Below are positions 43,808 to 57,247 of a stretch of DNA of 64,000 nucleotides, piece by piece. The DNA lies in contig MCFE01000176.1 in NCBI GenBank assembly GCA_002104905.1, positions 78,724 through 142,723 of the forward strand, given 5' to 3'. The notes below the pieces were generated by a model, which did not search any database, was not told where the DNA came from, and saw only the letters and a program-made list of their open reading frames with translations. The DNA is from Basidiobolus meristosporus CBS 931.73. Lineage: Eukaryota > Basidiobolomycota > Basidiobolomycetes > Basidiobolales > Basidiobolaceae. The position numbers and the translations under genes were made by a program. Each line of letters starts with the position of its first letter. The first letter of the stretch is position 1.

Positions 43808-46212
43808 CTACCATTCGTCAACTTCGCCATCCCCATCAGACCAGTATTCATCTCCAGAGATATGGGAAACCAGCGGGTTGTCGTCGTAGTCTTCCTCATA
43901 ATCATCCTGGATGTCCTGGGCCTTTTGCAGAGCGTTTGGTAAGGGCAGCGTCTCCTCCTCAACGATCTCTCTTATCACATCCTCCTTCGACTCTTCCTTG
44001 GAAAACTCCTCAACGACATGCGGCTGCGATAGTTTCTCTGCCTTGATCACCATTTCCTTATTGTCCGCGCTTCCGTTGTCTTCGAAGAGAGACTCTAAAA
44101 CGGCATAATTAATCTTCTTAGATACCTTCTTGGTATTAAGCATTTGCTTGGCAGCTTCGACGACCGTTTGAGCTGGTGTGGTAGGCTTGGTGGACTTCTT
44201 CCTCCGCTGGTGAATAGAATGGCACTCTCAGTATGCATCATCATGTTGAACACAAGGGAAGATCACTCACCTTTCGGTGGGTTTTGGTATTGATGCCAAG
44301 TTGTTGATTAAGTTCCTCTCGTTTGCGCTTGGCTAAGCAATCCACAATCATGTTAGGCTTTATCATACATCTTCAATCCCTGCGTTGGATATCACCTTCT
44401 AATTGCTCCAAGTATTCCTTGTTGTTCTCGGTCCAGACCTCAGTTTTTACCTTTACTTCCTCGTCATCCAGGATAACGTTCCGAATTTCATCGTCATCTA
44501 TATCCGACCAATTCTCCACTTCTTCATCAATATCCTTAACTTTTGGATAGAGGCGGTTAGTATTGCGGAAGATGGAAAGCAGTGAAGTCGATATGATGTT
44601 TACCATTCATATCTTTGGCGAGCCCCAGGAGTTGCTCGCCGTGAAGATACTCATTCATTTCAGCTGCAAGATTCTCTTCCTCGTTTTCCTCGGTCTCCGA
44701 TGAGTCTTGAGAGGCCTTCTCCTCCTTAGTCTGTGTACTTTGACTCTCAATCTTCAGCTTCTGCTCTTTTTCCTTCTCAGTCTCTTCATCCTCATCCGTA
44801 ACATCTTTATGCTTTTTACGCGCTCGTTTGAATGCTGGTGGATCGCAGGCTTCCTCTAGCCATAGATTTTGGAAATCAGAAACACTGAGGTTTCCAGAGG
44901 GCGTTTCTTTAAACTCGTCCAGTCTGAGGAATTCAGCTTTAGATGATTCGTCCTTTGGATAGCCTCCGTATGCATCAAAACCTACCGTTTTCTGAGGGTA
45001 ATCTCAGCGATTTTCACGACCTGAATGATTTCACGCTGAGTTCTACGGAAGTTGTGCATTCTGGCAGCGATTAGTAAACCTGTGTGAGCAACGCATCATT
45101 AATTTCTTGCGTTTCATGAAGCTTCGTATACAATCAAACATTTGATCACTTACAGGCTCCACAGATTCCGGCTGGTCTACGTCCTGTTTGAATCCAATCT
45201 CTGTCCATTCTTTGAACCAATCGCATAGCATCGGCAGCTACCGCATGGGTCTTGTCTCCAAACTCAAGCATAGCAGCAAAACGAGAAATATACAAACTCG
45301 GATCGACTAAGGGCAGGTTGAGGTGCAGTTCCCTCACCAACTTTAAGAAAGTACTTCCCAGAGTAAAGACATTAGTCTATCCAGATTCAAAAAGAATATA
45401 TCAATACACGAACAAGGATGAAGCGGATGATTTGATCGAAATATACCTGAAGAATATCCGAAAAGTCAATCAACATATGGCTGGTTTTCTCCATACGACA
45501 GACCACATAAAGACAAGCCGCCACTACGTTCTGAGTTTTTCTGCCTTGCAAGAAGTTGTTGGCAATGGCAAGGTTAAAATATCTTTGGGCGGCTTCCATA
45601 AATCTTTCCGACAGTCGAAGAGCAGTCGCGATGCTTTGGATTCTTTGACGACCTGAATTGCATAAAAGTCTTCTATTAGTTTACGCGCTGCTTAAAGGCA
45701 ATTTTGATATACTCCTGACCTTCAGCGATCGTTTTCTCTCGAGATTCTAGCGCATTCTGCCGACGATACGAGCCAATCGCAGCTCTACCTATTTCCAAGC
45801 AAATAAACACAAGTTAGCCCTCGAGAATTCCCTTTGAGGGACGAGAGAATGGCAAATGGGTAGATCATATATCGAGCAAAAAACAAACCTTTATCTGCGG
45901 CAACGTATGATCCTTGTAACACTGCAGCTCCGCTAGCTGATTCACCAAAAGTAACTTCAGAAACGATAGTATTTTCTTCAATAACCTAGTTCGTGTCAGA
46001 AGCCATTAGCGTCGTGTTTCGAGAAATTTTGATAGAAAAAAGAAAGAATCAGGTGGGATCCTGGAAACTGGGGGAATACCCCTTACTAGAAGCATGAAAA
46101 TAAAACACGACAAGTCCTAAACAACACTTACAGTACCGCAGTTGGTACACACGGAGTTACCCTGCGTTGAATCAAATTCAATGATGGACTCTCCACATTG
46201 CCGACAAGACAT
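43808..46212 (-). CDS. BRF1: TFIIIB subunit BRF1 (TFIIB-related factor)
   Basis: Ten exons: 46212-46132, 45985-45889, 45788-45720, 45652-45447, 45376-45154, 45079-44986, 44923-44604, 44539-44396, 44332-44271 and 44206-43808; 564 residues with every junction in phase. The N-terminal zinc ribbon is CRQC...CTNC (residues 3-25). Two cyclin folds follow ([37 protein letters not shown]; then [20 protein letters not shown] and [19 protein letters not shown]). An acidic/basic linker ([16 protein letters not shown]) leads to the Brf1-specific C-terminal block ([20 protein letters not shown]), which binds TBP and Bdp1. It recruits RNA polymerase III to tRNA and 5S genes. The very acidic end (DYEEDYDDN...DGDGEVDEW) is typical. 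Confidence 0.93.
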
Positions 46213-46684
46213 TCCGAAAGTAAGATATATCTATTAACGTCTAGAAAATTGTACAATAATTCCGTGGTGTTCTATTTTGGGGGAGATATGTGGTCAAGTA
46301 AAGTATCGATCCAACAAGCACTTGTGTTTATTTTTCTTTGAGGGTTTAACTTTCAAAGAGAACTGGACCTGGTTGGTTCAATTGGGGCCTATTTCCTTTC
46401 GTGGAGCAATTTTTAGTGAACCTTTTTTTTCCGTGTTGTATTTGGTTATCTTAAATCGCTTGGAAATGGGTGTGCTGGATATATGCTTGAATGCTGACTG
46501 CTTAAATATATGCATTTTACATAACTCTGCTCTTAATCTTATATTGGGCTCTAGTCATGACTTAAAATCACCACATAATAGCCTAGATTCAATCCATGCT
46601 AACAGCTATTGGTATGGTAGCTTCCATAAAGATTGGTGAAATGTTGAATTTTGCTATTAGCAACAGACGAGTGGTCAAGTTTTG
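46213..46684. other. Divergent promoter region BRF1/MMACHC-like
   Basis: About 470 bp of AT-rich sequence with T-runs. A + strand ORF here (46277-46639) has no recognisable features and runs through promoter-type sequence, so I do not call it. Confidence 0.5.
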
Positions 46685-47452
46685 ATGAAACCCCCAATGG
46701 AACATATTGTATCTTCATTATCAAACTCACTACTGAAATATGGACTAGATATTGTTCTTCCTTTCTCCGTAGCTAAATACAACGCTCTTGCTATTGAACA
46801 CAATTTCCAACCGCTACCACTTCCATCGAAGAACAACTCGTTGGCGATACTGATTGGTAACACGAAGTATCTTTGGCCGCATTTCCTACACCATTTGAGT
46901 GAAAAGCCGGAGAGCTTTTGGGAAAAAGAAAAAAATCCTCTTGACAGCTATGTTGTTACTTCAGTCGAGAATGCAGTTAGACAGTCGTTACCGGGGAAAC
47001 CAACGGAAACAAGGTTTTCTCACGTTTTTTCGGGGGAGAACTTTATTGCCATTCAACATGCTGGTCAATTGGCAGGATTGCAGTACGATCGCAGCCTGGG
47101 ATTTTGTCTTCATCCTACGTATGGTCCTTGGATAGGTCTACGCGCCGTCGTGATTGTAGGAGATGCCGAAGGCTACGAATGGGATTCCATTAGCACCAAC
47201 CAGGAATCTTTGATTCCACTAGAAACACTGAGCAAGCTAAAGCAAGAGATGGACCACCTTAGGGCTCAATACAAGCAGGATCATGAATGGTCTTGGGGAA
47301 AATATTGGCGCCAATGGATTGCCCTCAGAGATAAAGTCAGTGAAGCTTGCTTGGCTCAGCAATGGCGATATTGCGATGAACAAATCAGATACCACTATCT
47401 TAAAGATCGCATTTTTCTCAAGCAAGTTGTTCAAAACCAAAGCTCATGCTGA
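46685..47452 (+). CDS. MMACHC/CblC-like cobalamin-processing protein
   Basis: A single-exon gene of 255 residues. It matches the CblC (MMACHC) family in three blocks: LLKYGLDIVLPFSVAKYNAL (like human PFGFEVYPFQVAWYNEL), NFQPLPLPSKNNSLAILI, and GFCLHPTYGPWIGLRAVVIV (like GVCIHPRFGGWFAIRGVVL). The C-terminal AQQWRYCDEQIRYHY matches the Tyr-rich end of the core domain. CblC binds cytosolic cobalamin and removes its upper ligand using FMN or glutathione, delivering B12 to methionine synthase and methylmalonyl-CoA mutase. Dikarya generally lack cobalamin use, so this gene suggests a B12-using, early-diverging fungus. The start at 46685 is the first ATG; 46697 (MEHIV) is an alternative. It is the + half of a divergent pair with BRF1. 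Confidence 0.82.
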   Translation: MKPPMEHIVSSLSNSLLKYGLDIVLPFSVAKYNALAIEHNFQPLPLPSKNNSLAILIGNTKYLWPHFLHHLSEKPESFWEKEKNPLDSYVVTSVENAVRQSLPGKPTETRFSHVFSGENFIAIQHAGQLAGLQYDRSLGFCLHPTYGPWIGLRAVVIVGDAEGYEWDSISTNQESLIPLETLSKLKQEMDHLRAQYKQDHEWSWGKYWRQWIALRDKVSEACLAQQWRYCDEQIRYHYLKDRIFLKQVVQNQSSC

Positions 47453-47694
47453 ACGAGCCTTCTTCGCGAGGTTTACACGTTACGCACATTGTATACACAT
47501 CAATGAATAAAGGGAATTTCCCACGAGAAATCCTCCCTCTGAAGCTGTATTACACGAATTAATCGAATAACTTGTATTATTTCTTCGATAATCTGTGATG
47601 GCTTGAATTGAGCTGGGAATTTTATTCTTCCTGCACATGATATTTGGACAGCTCCTTGAGATATATTCGAGGTTGATTATTCACTTTACCTATA

Positions 47695-48363
47695 ATGACT
47701 TCACAAGAACCATCCGCCACTCAGAACCGATTCGATCTCGAAGCCGAGCAATGGGACACCCTGCCAGGAATGAGAGAAATGTCAGAGAAGGCATTCCTTG
47801 CAATCAAAGCGGCGGTCCCGTTGAAGAGTTCCATGAAATGTTTGGAGTTTGGCTGCGGAACAGGGCTGGTTTCCTTTCAAATTGAACCTTATGTGAACAC
47901 TATATTGGGGATAGATTTCTCAGACAATATGGTGAAAGTCTACAACCGCAAAGCCAGAGAAAGCAAGGTCGAGGACCGTGTTCATGCTGTCCCTTTAATA
48001 CTAAGCAATACCGACCAGTTGAATGGAAGAAAGTTCGACCTCATCTTTTCCCATCTAACCTACCATCATGTTGAAGATTTTCACCAAATATCAAAGCTGT
48101 TGTATGAATACCTGGAGACTGACGGGTATTTGGTTGTCACGGATTTCGAGAAATTTGAGGACTCGGAATTATTCCATCCCAAAGCTAAACATTCCACGGT
48201 TGAGCACCATGGCATTCTCAGGGCCGAGCTCCTGTCTGCCCTCGGTGAGGCAGGGTTTAAAGAAGTCCAAGTGAACGTTCCATTTACCGTGGTACGGAAA
48301 GTGGAAGGACCGAAGGGCGAGGTGGAGTTTCCCTTCGTTTGTGGAGTCGGCAAGAAGCCATAG
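47695..48363 (+). CDS. Class I SAM-dependent methyltransferase
   Basis: A single-exon gene of 222 residues. Motif I is CLEFGCGTGLVSFQI (residues ~49-63), then ILGIDFSDNMVKVYNRKA (motif post I), FDLIFSHLTYHHVED (motif II) and LETDGYLVVTDFEKFED (motif III). It starts with a typical ...NRFDLEAEQWDTLPG lead. These features fit the methyltransferase 11/12 fold (ubiquinone/tellurite-resistance-like); the substrate is unknown. A + strand tandem neighbour is the MMACHC-like gene, 243 bp upstream, but no functional link is evident. It is convergent with the DOHH gene at 48437. Confidence 0.85.
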   Translation: MTSQEPSATQNRFDLEAEQWDTLPGMREMSEKAFLAIKAAVPLKSSMKCLEFGCGTGLVSFQIEPYVNTILGIDFSDNMVKVYNRKARESKVEDRVHAVPLILSNTDQLNGRKFDLIFSHLTYHHVEDFHQISKLLYEYLETDGYLVVTDFEKFEDSELFHPKAKHSTVEHHGILRAELLSALGEAGFKEVQVNVPFTVVRKVEGPKGEVEFPFVCGVGKKP

Positions 48364-48436
48364 GGGAAATGATGTAAACAGAAACTCAATTTATTGTCAG
48401 GCGAAATTAAAATTACATGTAGAAAATTTGGTTTGA

Positions 48437-49460
48437 TTATTGGGCATTAGGGAGGATGGTATATTGGAACTCATTGCTTTGTTCGTAATCGTACATGTCC
48501 AAGGCGACAGCACAGGAATCAGCGACCACCTGCATGTAATCATTGCGATATTTTTTGAGAACTGGAAGGCACTCGGGAGTGGCGATAGAGCCTAAAGCTT
48601 CGGCTGCTTCGTGGCGAACCATAGGGGCTTCATTGGGGTCATCCAAAGCCTTGATCAGAGCTGGTGCACCAGCAGGGTTCTGCATTTGGCCAAGTACGAA
48701 GGCAACTTCGTGCTTGAACAGGGCGCTCTTGTCTTTGAAGCCTTCGCAAAGAACCTTGACCGCATCGTCAGTGCCTAGGTTACGTAGACCGAACATGGCG
48801 CGATAGCGCTCGAAGAGGGGAAGCTCTTCGTTGAGATAGCATTCCCGAAGCTCGTCAAGGGATCTGCTGACCTTTCCTGGGGCGGGGTCATTGGAGGTGT
48901 ACACGATATCCTTGGGAACGTTTTCTTTCAGGGCAGGATCGTTGTGGAACTTGATCTTAGCAATGGCGAGCTGACAGGTCTCGGCGACAGGGACGCAGGG
49001 GTCGTTATGGTATTTCTCCAAAACATCAAGGGCTGAGGTGTGTGAAAGGGCTCCCAATGCCTCGGCTGCTTCATGTCTGACCATAGGATCTTCCTCCAGG
49101 TTCTCCAAAATGTTGCAAAGCCCAGGAACGGCATAGATGTCACCCATCTGGCCAAGCACGTAGGCGAGCTCATGGCGGAGAAGAACCGACGGATCGATGA
49201 ATGCTAGAGAACGTTTAGAATGGCCATCTAGACAGCAAGTACATGCCTGGCTTACCTTTGAAAATAATGTCGATGCTCTGATGATCCTTCAGACTCTTAA
49301 GAGTGAAGAGAGCACGGAATTGCTGATGAAGTCCCACATTTCCGCTCTTGTTTAGGAGAGTCTCTTCGAGAATTCGGTATGTTTCGGGATTCTGCTTGGC
49401 TCTTTCGATAACAGAGCTGGTGTCAATGTCACCAATGGCTACGTGCTGCAGGTTACTCAT
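48437..49460 (-). CDS. LIA1: Deoxyhypusine hydroxylase
   Basis: Two exons, 49460-49256 and 49203-48437, with a 52-bp intron (GTAAGC...CTCTAG), giving 323 residues, close to yeast Lia1. HEAT-like repeats carry the four His-Glu iron-binding motifs in order: RHELAYVLG (across the start of exon 2), RHEAAEALGALSH, KHEVAFVLGQM and RHEAAEALGSIA. A di-iron centre held by these hydroxylates deoxyhypusine on eIF5A, completing hypusine. The start gives the conserved lead; the minus-strand TATA-like GATATAAA lies ~40 bp upstream (about 49500-49507). Confidence 0.95.
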
Positions 49461-49932
49461 GGCAATGGCAAGGATGATCGATTAGTCTGTCTTGAGCACC
49501 TTTATATCCTTTCGTTAACCAAGGAAGCGCGGATCGAGACACTGCCCAGACACCATTGGTGGGTTCTCGATACAATCCGTTTGTCTAGATTTACCGTCGA
49601 TCGAGAAAAAAACCTTGACTAGAACAACTACCGCAGTGTCTCGGTATTGCCAGGTAGAGGGACCTCAATGTGTCAGTAATGCCAGGTAGAAGACAGAAAA
49701 AGCCAGATTTAAGCTTATTTACCAGACTCACTACCCTAAGCTTACCAAGATAGGAAGCATTTATTACTTGGAGTTGAGGGATAGAAGTACATTAAATATC
49801 GGAATCTAGGAGAAGCGAAGGAAAGGCTCGTGCGTAGGTAAAGAAAGGGTTGACATGATTAATCGATGAAGGCCAAAATTAGAAGAGATCTTCAGGTAAG
49901 TCGAGGAGGAGGAGTCAGGTTGAGGCGGGAAG

Positions 49933-50016
49933 GATACGATGGTACTAGGCCTCGCTGAGTGAAAGATACGATGGTACTAGGCCGCGTTCGAGTCAAAGAT
50001 ACGATGGTACTAGGCC
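49933..50016. repeat. Three-copy minisatellite overlapping a stop codon
   Basis: GATACGATGGTACTAGGCC occurs at 49933-49951, 49965-49983 and 49998-50016 (32-33-bp spacing). The third copy contains the stop codon of the membrane-protein gene (50010-50012), so the array looks like local duplication of the gene's 3' end. Confidence 0.85.
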
Positions 50017-50665
50017 TCGTTTGTGTTTTCCTCCGGCTTAGGCTCCGTTCCATCCATAGATTCGATGATACCAGCCCGAACTAGCACTATAAAGGTGATG
50101 ATTGGGGTGGTGAAAATTCCCATCAGTCCTGCGTAGACTGCCTTGAATATCTGAGGTGTTGGCCAATGGTTGAACGTGAACTCCGGCCCAGGCCCGGTCC
50201 AACACCAGCCATGATTCCTACACCAATTGGCCAGAACACCACGAATATAGGGAAGCAGTAGATAAAACCACGCAAACAGTCATGTATCAGCCTGGTCAAA
50301 AACTTGGTATTGCGATGGCCTTCGACATCTAGGAACCACCGGAATACTGAGTTTTTGGGATGGTAACCACGAATAGGCGTGATGATGCCTCGCTTGAGAT
50401 CGCCGTTGGTCGCCAGTGTGTCCAACACCCAGGTCAGGATGGTTTGTATAATTATGGTCACTCCAGCATCACCAGCAATGGTGTTATTCTTGAGAGACCA
50501 CAGTTGAACTGGATTATCCGAGGTCTTATACATGGCGGTTGCAATACCGAAATTGATTCCAGCATCTAGGATCCCCGCTCCTATCGAATGCATTACAGCC
50601 AGATAGAGTATATGTTTGCGAGTCAAAATCATTCGTAGAGGAACGGATGGCACTTCAGGGTACAT
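50010..50665 (-). CDS. Fungal multi-pass membrane protein, one apparent frameshift
   Basis: Starting at 50665 the frame encodes about four transmembrane helices: ILYLAVMHSIGAGILDAGI, AGVTIIIQTILTWVLDTLA, LRGFIYCFPIFVVFWPIGVG, and after the frame change AVYAGLMGIFTTPIITFIVL. The first frame runs into unlikely sequence after VFWPIGVG (50218) and stops at 50123. Adding one A at the AA in 50215-50216 restores NHGWCWTGPGPEFTFNHWP and a final helix, ending at TAG 50010-50012; the restored product would be 218 residues. A basic stretch (GDLKRGIITPIRGYHPKN) lies between helices 2 and 3. I recognise no named family with certainty. The break fits a homopolymer miscount (AAA to AA) or a recent mutation. 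Confidence 0.7.
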
Positions 50666-50740
50666 AGTATCCTCGACAAAGTAAGAGAGGAGAAGATTTC
50701 TGTTACCAAAGTCCTCTTTAAAGTGGGCGTTGCTGTTGAA

Positions 50741-50835
50741 TACACGTTGCTATATGATTGCACGTATCTGGAGAAAACGCAGGAGGATACACGTTGCAAT
50801 ACGGTCACACGTATCTGGAGAAGAAGCAGGAGAAG
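50741..50835. repeat. 47-bp tandem duplication upstream of the membrane-protein gene
   Basis: TACACGTTGC begins two imperfect units (50741, 50788), each ending CGTATCTGGAGAA.A.GCAGGAG. It lies ~80 bp upstream of the ATG at 50665. Confidence 0.7.
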
Positions 50836-51241
50836 GGATTTGAGTAAATGGAGCAGCAGTACTACTGGAGTAGACCAATTTCAATGATTTAAATTGGATT
50901 GCACAGGCACTTCATTCGCTCTTATCGAAGAAATTTTAGAAATCTACTGATCCTCAGTTCCTTTCAATTAAAGCATATTTGGTTAACCTGAGGAAATTGC
51001 CATCATTTTCAGAACCAATGCAAATCGAGCATATTACATCACATGCATTAGTCAGGAGCCAAACATTCCCGTTTCAGGACGCACATTCAAGTGATAATAT
51101 ATTGAGTCTATCATTCTGGAGGGGGAGCCAATCACTGTGACAACGATCAGGATTTGATAGTTATACTAGGAGCGGTTGTACGATTCTTATTTCCGAGGTG
51201 CTTTTTATGGATAATACTCGGGTGGTGTAAACCCTCAGTGT

Positions 51242-51280
51242 GGCGGTTAACAATGGCGGTTAACAACGGCGCTTAACAAT
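51242..51280. repeat. 13-bp triplet repeat
   Basis: GGCGGTTAACAAT is repeated three times with single-base changes, just downstream of the PFKFB-type gene's stop codon (51321). Confidence 0.75.
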
Positions 51281-51320
51281 GACAAGAATATAGGAAATAC
51301 ATGCTGAAACAAATGTCTGC

Positions 51321-53003
<1,683 letters not shown>

Positions 53004-53240
53004 TGTGTAAGTATTTTCCCCCCAAAAGATGGATAAAACGCTGAGATAACCTAATGCTAGATCACGTTACCGCAAACATTAACTGTAGTTAGGAATCAGT
53101 CAGGGTCAGAGTCAGGGTGATGGCAGGAGTTGGCTTTCCAAATACACTTTCCAAATACGGTACACAAACCGTCCAAAATGAATATTTGAAACCGGCTACT
53201 ATATTCGTTCACCACATCAATTAATTATTAAACCTGATAA

Positions 53241-53314
53241 TCTCCACTTGTAGCGTTACATTATTAGCACTCTCCACTTGTAGCGTTACATTATTAGCAC
53301 TCTCCACTTGTAGC
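53241..53314. repeat. 30-bp minisatellite at the gene-island edge
   Basis: TCTCCACTTGTAGCGTTACA plus TTATTAGCAC is repeated at 53241-53270 and 53271-53300, with a partial third unit from 53301. It marks the transition from CpG-normal to CpG-poor DNA. Confidence 0.85.
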
Positions 53315-53399
53315 ACCTGTTATCCAGTGCCTTGCTTGTTATATTCATATGAGTATCTAAAACTTGCCTACTGCCATTCCTTGCACAAATGCTCTTGGG

Positions 53400-56300
53400 G
53401 TCTTCCTAAGCATATTTCACATGCTTGTTTTGCCAAGTCCAGGAAAATGCATTAATGCTGCTTTTACATTCAATAGATAATCAAGTGAAAACTGTTGCAA
53501 ATGTTATAATTACACTCAAATACTCACCTAACTTGGTCACTTATATCATTACCTAAAAATCTTAGAGAATTCTGACCAAATTCCTTGTCAGGACTTGAAA
53601 TATTTTCACCAAAATATGCAGGTACCCAGATCATGAGATTTTGTTAAGTTGTCCAAGCAGCCCCAAGCTTTGTGCACATGCTCTTGAGACCTTCCTTAAC
53701 ATATTCTACATGTTTGTCTCTCTAAGTCATGTAAATGAGTAAATACTGTTGTAAGAGTCTTGGAGATATTGATTGAGAGCAAGTAATTATGTGTTTCACT
53801 TAATGATTTATTGATGTAAAGTATATTTATACTTTTACTGTCTTGCATTACAAACGTAGAATAGTAAGAAGTCCAAGAACATGTTGCAAAGTTTGTTTGA
53901 CAACTTATCTAATTTCATGTTCTGTAAATATTCTAAGTAAATCCGACAAGATTTGTCAGTATTTCTAGATTTGAAGTAATGATCTAAGTGACTAAGTTAG
54001 TGAATATTTAGTGAAATACGAATTTTACAACAAATACTACTTTTACATTCAATATATTACTAAGTGAAAACCACATAATCTACTTGTTCTCCCATTCACT
54101 TCTGATATCTCCAAAGCTCTGCATCTACAACAAACCACTCATATACTGTAAGTTTCTACTTAACTTACTACTAGGTGATGAATTCTAAACCTAACACCTA
54201 GTTTGCAAGATATTGGCTAATTCTTGGAATTAGGGAAGGCATGCAAGTTATCAATACTCTCAAGTCCATTGAAAGGTGTCAAGGCTTTGGACAGCTTCCT
54301 AAAGCCTTTTGCAAAGCATTCACATTACTAGTCTTACAAAGCATTCCTACATGCACAAGCACTGTATCTGACCTCAGTAAAACCAAGTGCTTATTTTGTG
54401 GCTCTTATTATTCTCTAAATGGATGTAAGAGTTTTGGAGATATCAGAAGCAACTGGGAGAACAAGTAGATTAATATTTGGTATACTCTAAATGATTTGCT
54501 GAAAGCAAAAGCTATTTGGAATGCACTAAATGTCTCATCCAATGTAGGAGTGGTATAAATGACACAACATAGTCCTGGCAAAATCAGCATTTAGAATATG
54601 CTGAGAAAGGTCCTAAGATCATGTGTGCAATGTTTAAGGCTATGTGGACAGCTTTGAAGCTTTTCATGCTATTTTAGTACTATATCATGTGGTAAATTTT
54701 GTAATTGGGCTTGACTATTCACATAGCTTAGTCATTTGGATCAAAGTCTGCAACCCTAGAGTAATGTGCCCAAATTCCTTGTTGGGATTTACTTGGAATA
54801 TTTCCACTAAAATATCATGCACCCAGAACATTAGAAATCTCAAAGTTGTCCAAACTGCACCAAGCCTTCCATAAATGCTCTTGGTATCTTCCTAAGCATA
54901 CTCAACATATTTGCATTGCCAAGAGCATGTAAAAGTATTAACACTATTTCTACATTAAATGTATCATTGAGGGGAAGCCACATAAGCTACTGGTTCTCCC
55001 AACCACCTCCAATAGCTCCAAAACTCTTATAGCATATTTGATGTATATTCCTACAAAAAGTTCAGGCACTATACTCTAGAGTTTGTATACTTTGATCCAA
55101 ATAACTAAGCAATGTGCATATTGAAGTGTAATTACTAAATCTGCAGCACTGAATACTTATAACATATTGCCTCCCTAACAAATACTCTACTAAGCTAACT
55201 TTATCATAATCACTGGCATAATATTCTAAGTCTTGATAACAATACTAAGATGTTCACTTACTCTGGTCTTGTAGATCATGGTCTATAATGCTTGGAGAGC
55301 CCTATCTGGACTCCCAGTCTGATTTTGCTGGATACCACAATGAAATACCAGGTGTCCAGTACATGCATAAGTGTCAAAATTGTCCAAGTAGCTGCATATT
55401 TAGCACATATGTTGTCAAAACCTTTGATAGGTAAGCTCTACTGTCAGAGCTTTGAGAATATAGCAGGCAATCTTGAAAACAAGTAGAATTAAGGTTTTAT
55501 ATAGTGATTTATTGAATGTAAAAGTAATATATATACTTTTACATGGTGATTGATAGAGAAGCACAAAGAACATGCACAGGAAGATCCCAAGACTATATGT
55601 GCAATGTTGGGGCTATTTGGGCTACCTTGCAACACTAGTTGCTCCAAGCACCTGAATGTCTTGGTGAAAATATTCTGAGCAGATCCCAACAAGGGATTTG
55701 GCCAGAATTCTCCAAGGTTTGTAGACTTTGATCTCAGTGACCTTGATAGATGAATCTTTAGGTGTGATTACAAAGTTCTCATGATATTCTCTGTGCTTAT
55801 TCTGCCATGACCATATAAAAATACTTATTTTACCTTCAAAAGATAATTGAGTGAGTACCACATAATACACTTGCTCTCAGAGTCACTTCTGATATTGTCA
55901 AATCTCTTTTAACACCTAATCCACCTTTGGTTGTTAGAATTAAATGCTCATTAATGTAAGATATGTTAGAAAATATAGCAGTCATACTGCTAGCCTGGCA
56001 CTTTGAGCTACCCTTTCCACACAATACAATGAATAAATCATATGTAAGTTCAGTACCAAGCAGAATAATTGACACTATTGGGGCAGGTGCAGCTAAACAA
56101 TAACTTCCTCCCTAAAGCCCCTGGTATATATATGAGCAAGATTGCAAATACCCCAACTGTAGCACACATAATAACTTTGCATAGCAGTTTAACTAATGCT
56201 GGTATATTTATGGCACTTGACACTCTCATATTTGCTTGAAGCTGCAGTAGGCCATGAGGGGGAAGCCAAGCCATTTTACAGATTAATTCCACTCACTTGG

Positions 56301-56560
56301 GCATACTGTTGCATGGCCAAAAAAAGCCAAAATACTCCAAAAAACCTGTGGATATTTAACAGGGGTGATGCTCAGCCCTGCAACAATGCCAGTAGAGTTA
56401 TGGATTTTAAGTAGACCACTAGAGGCAGCCAACTTAGGCTCAGACAATTGAACTTGCCTAACATAGCATGTGGAACATGATTTTAAGAAGTTGCAATTGC
56501 AAAGGACACCTCTCACTGCACTCTATTGCTAGAACCAAATGTTCCAAGAGCCTGTGAGTA
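53400..56560. mobile_element. Array of decayed copia solo LTRs in both orientations
   Basis: Recognisable LTR pieces recur. An inverted copy is at about 53505-53750 (GAATTCTGACCAAATTCCTT). A direct copy at about 53749-54030 (GTTGTAAGAGTCTTGGAGAT...TTTTACAACA) has many single-base losses. Further fragments start near 54035, 54420, 54700-55030 (inverted) and 55440-55880. All belong to the family seen intact at 61685-62033. No genes are seen and CpG is very rare. Confidence 0.7.
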
Positions 56561-57247
56561 GAATGCGACCAGTTATTTATCCCATACTATATTGTAAGAG
56601 TCAGCGAGTATAAAGCAGAGTACTTATTAGACAATAAACACACAACATAATCATTTGTTTCTTTAGAATTATACTAAAAGGCTGAAAAGTAGAGGATTTC
56701 GGGTGGTCCCCTTCAGATTGGTTGATATGTTGCTTGTAGCGGCCCAAAGTAAAGAGCCATAAGTTTATAGAAGGGTTGATGGCAAATCCTCAGCTAACAT
56801 TAACGCTACTATGCCAGTAACATGGGGACTAGCCGTACTGCTGACAAAGCATTAGCAGGTTATCTAAGGTTGCTCATTATTATTGAGACTTGGCAATCGA
56901 CTGTTACTCAATAGAACATCTTAGATTTACTACTGACTTGTGCTGTACCATCACTGTAGCTACAAATAGGACTCAAAAGTGGTGGGATTTATGGCCATTG
57001 CGGATCCATCATTGCCAAAAGCCACTATGATGCCTTTGCCATTCATGAGGTCATAAGTACAAATATAATGAAGGAATCAATCAAGCCCAAATCGGAGTTA
57101 ATCATGCCCAACCTAATCCACGACATCTGTAGTATATTCCAAATTATCATGGGCTTTCGTCCACTTGTGTTACAACGAAGTATAGCAGTTTGTTCGGGAA
57201 CATAACTGTAGTAATATAAATGCATTGTCCCTCACCAGTATTGCAGT

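Noticed and set aside
46277-46639. 120-codon + strand ORF between BRF1 and the MMACHC-like gene
   Set aside because: It covers an AT-rich divergent promoter, has no domain or codon bias and no plausible product.
53241-53314. CRISPR-like 30-bp repeats
   Set aside because: The units are direct tandem copies without spacers, in a eukaryotic genome: a minisatellite.
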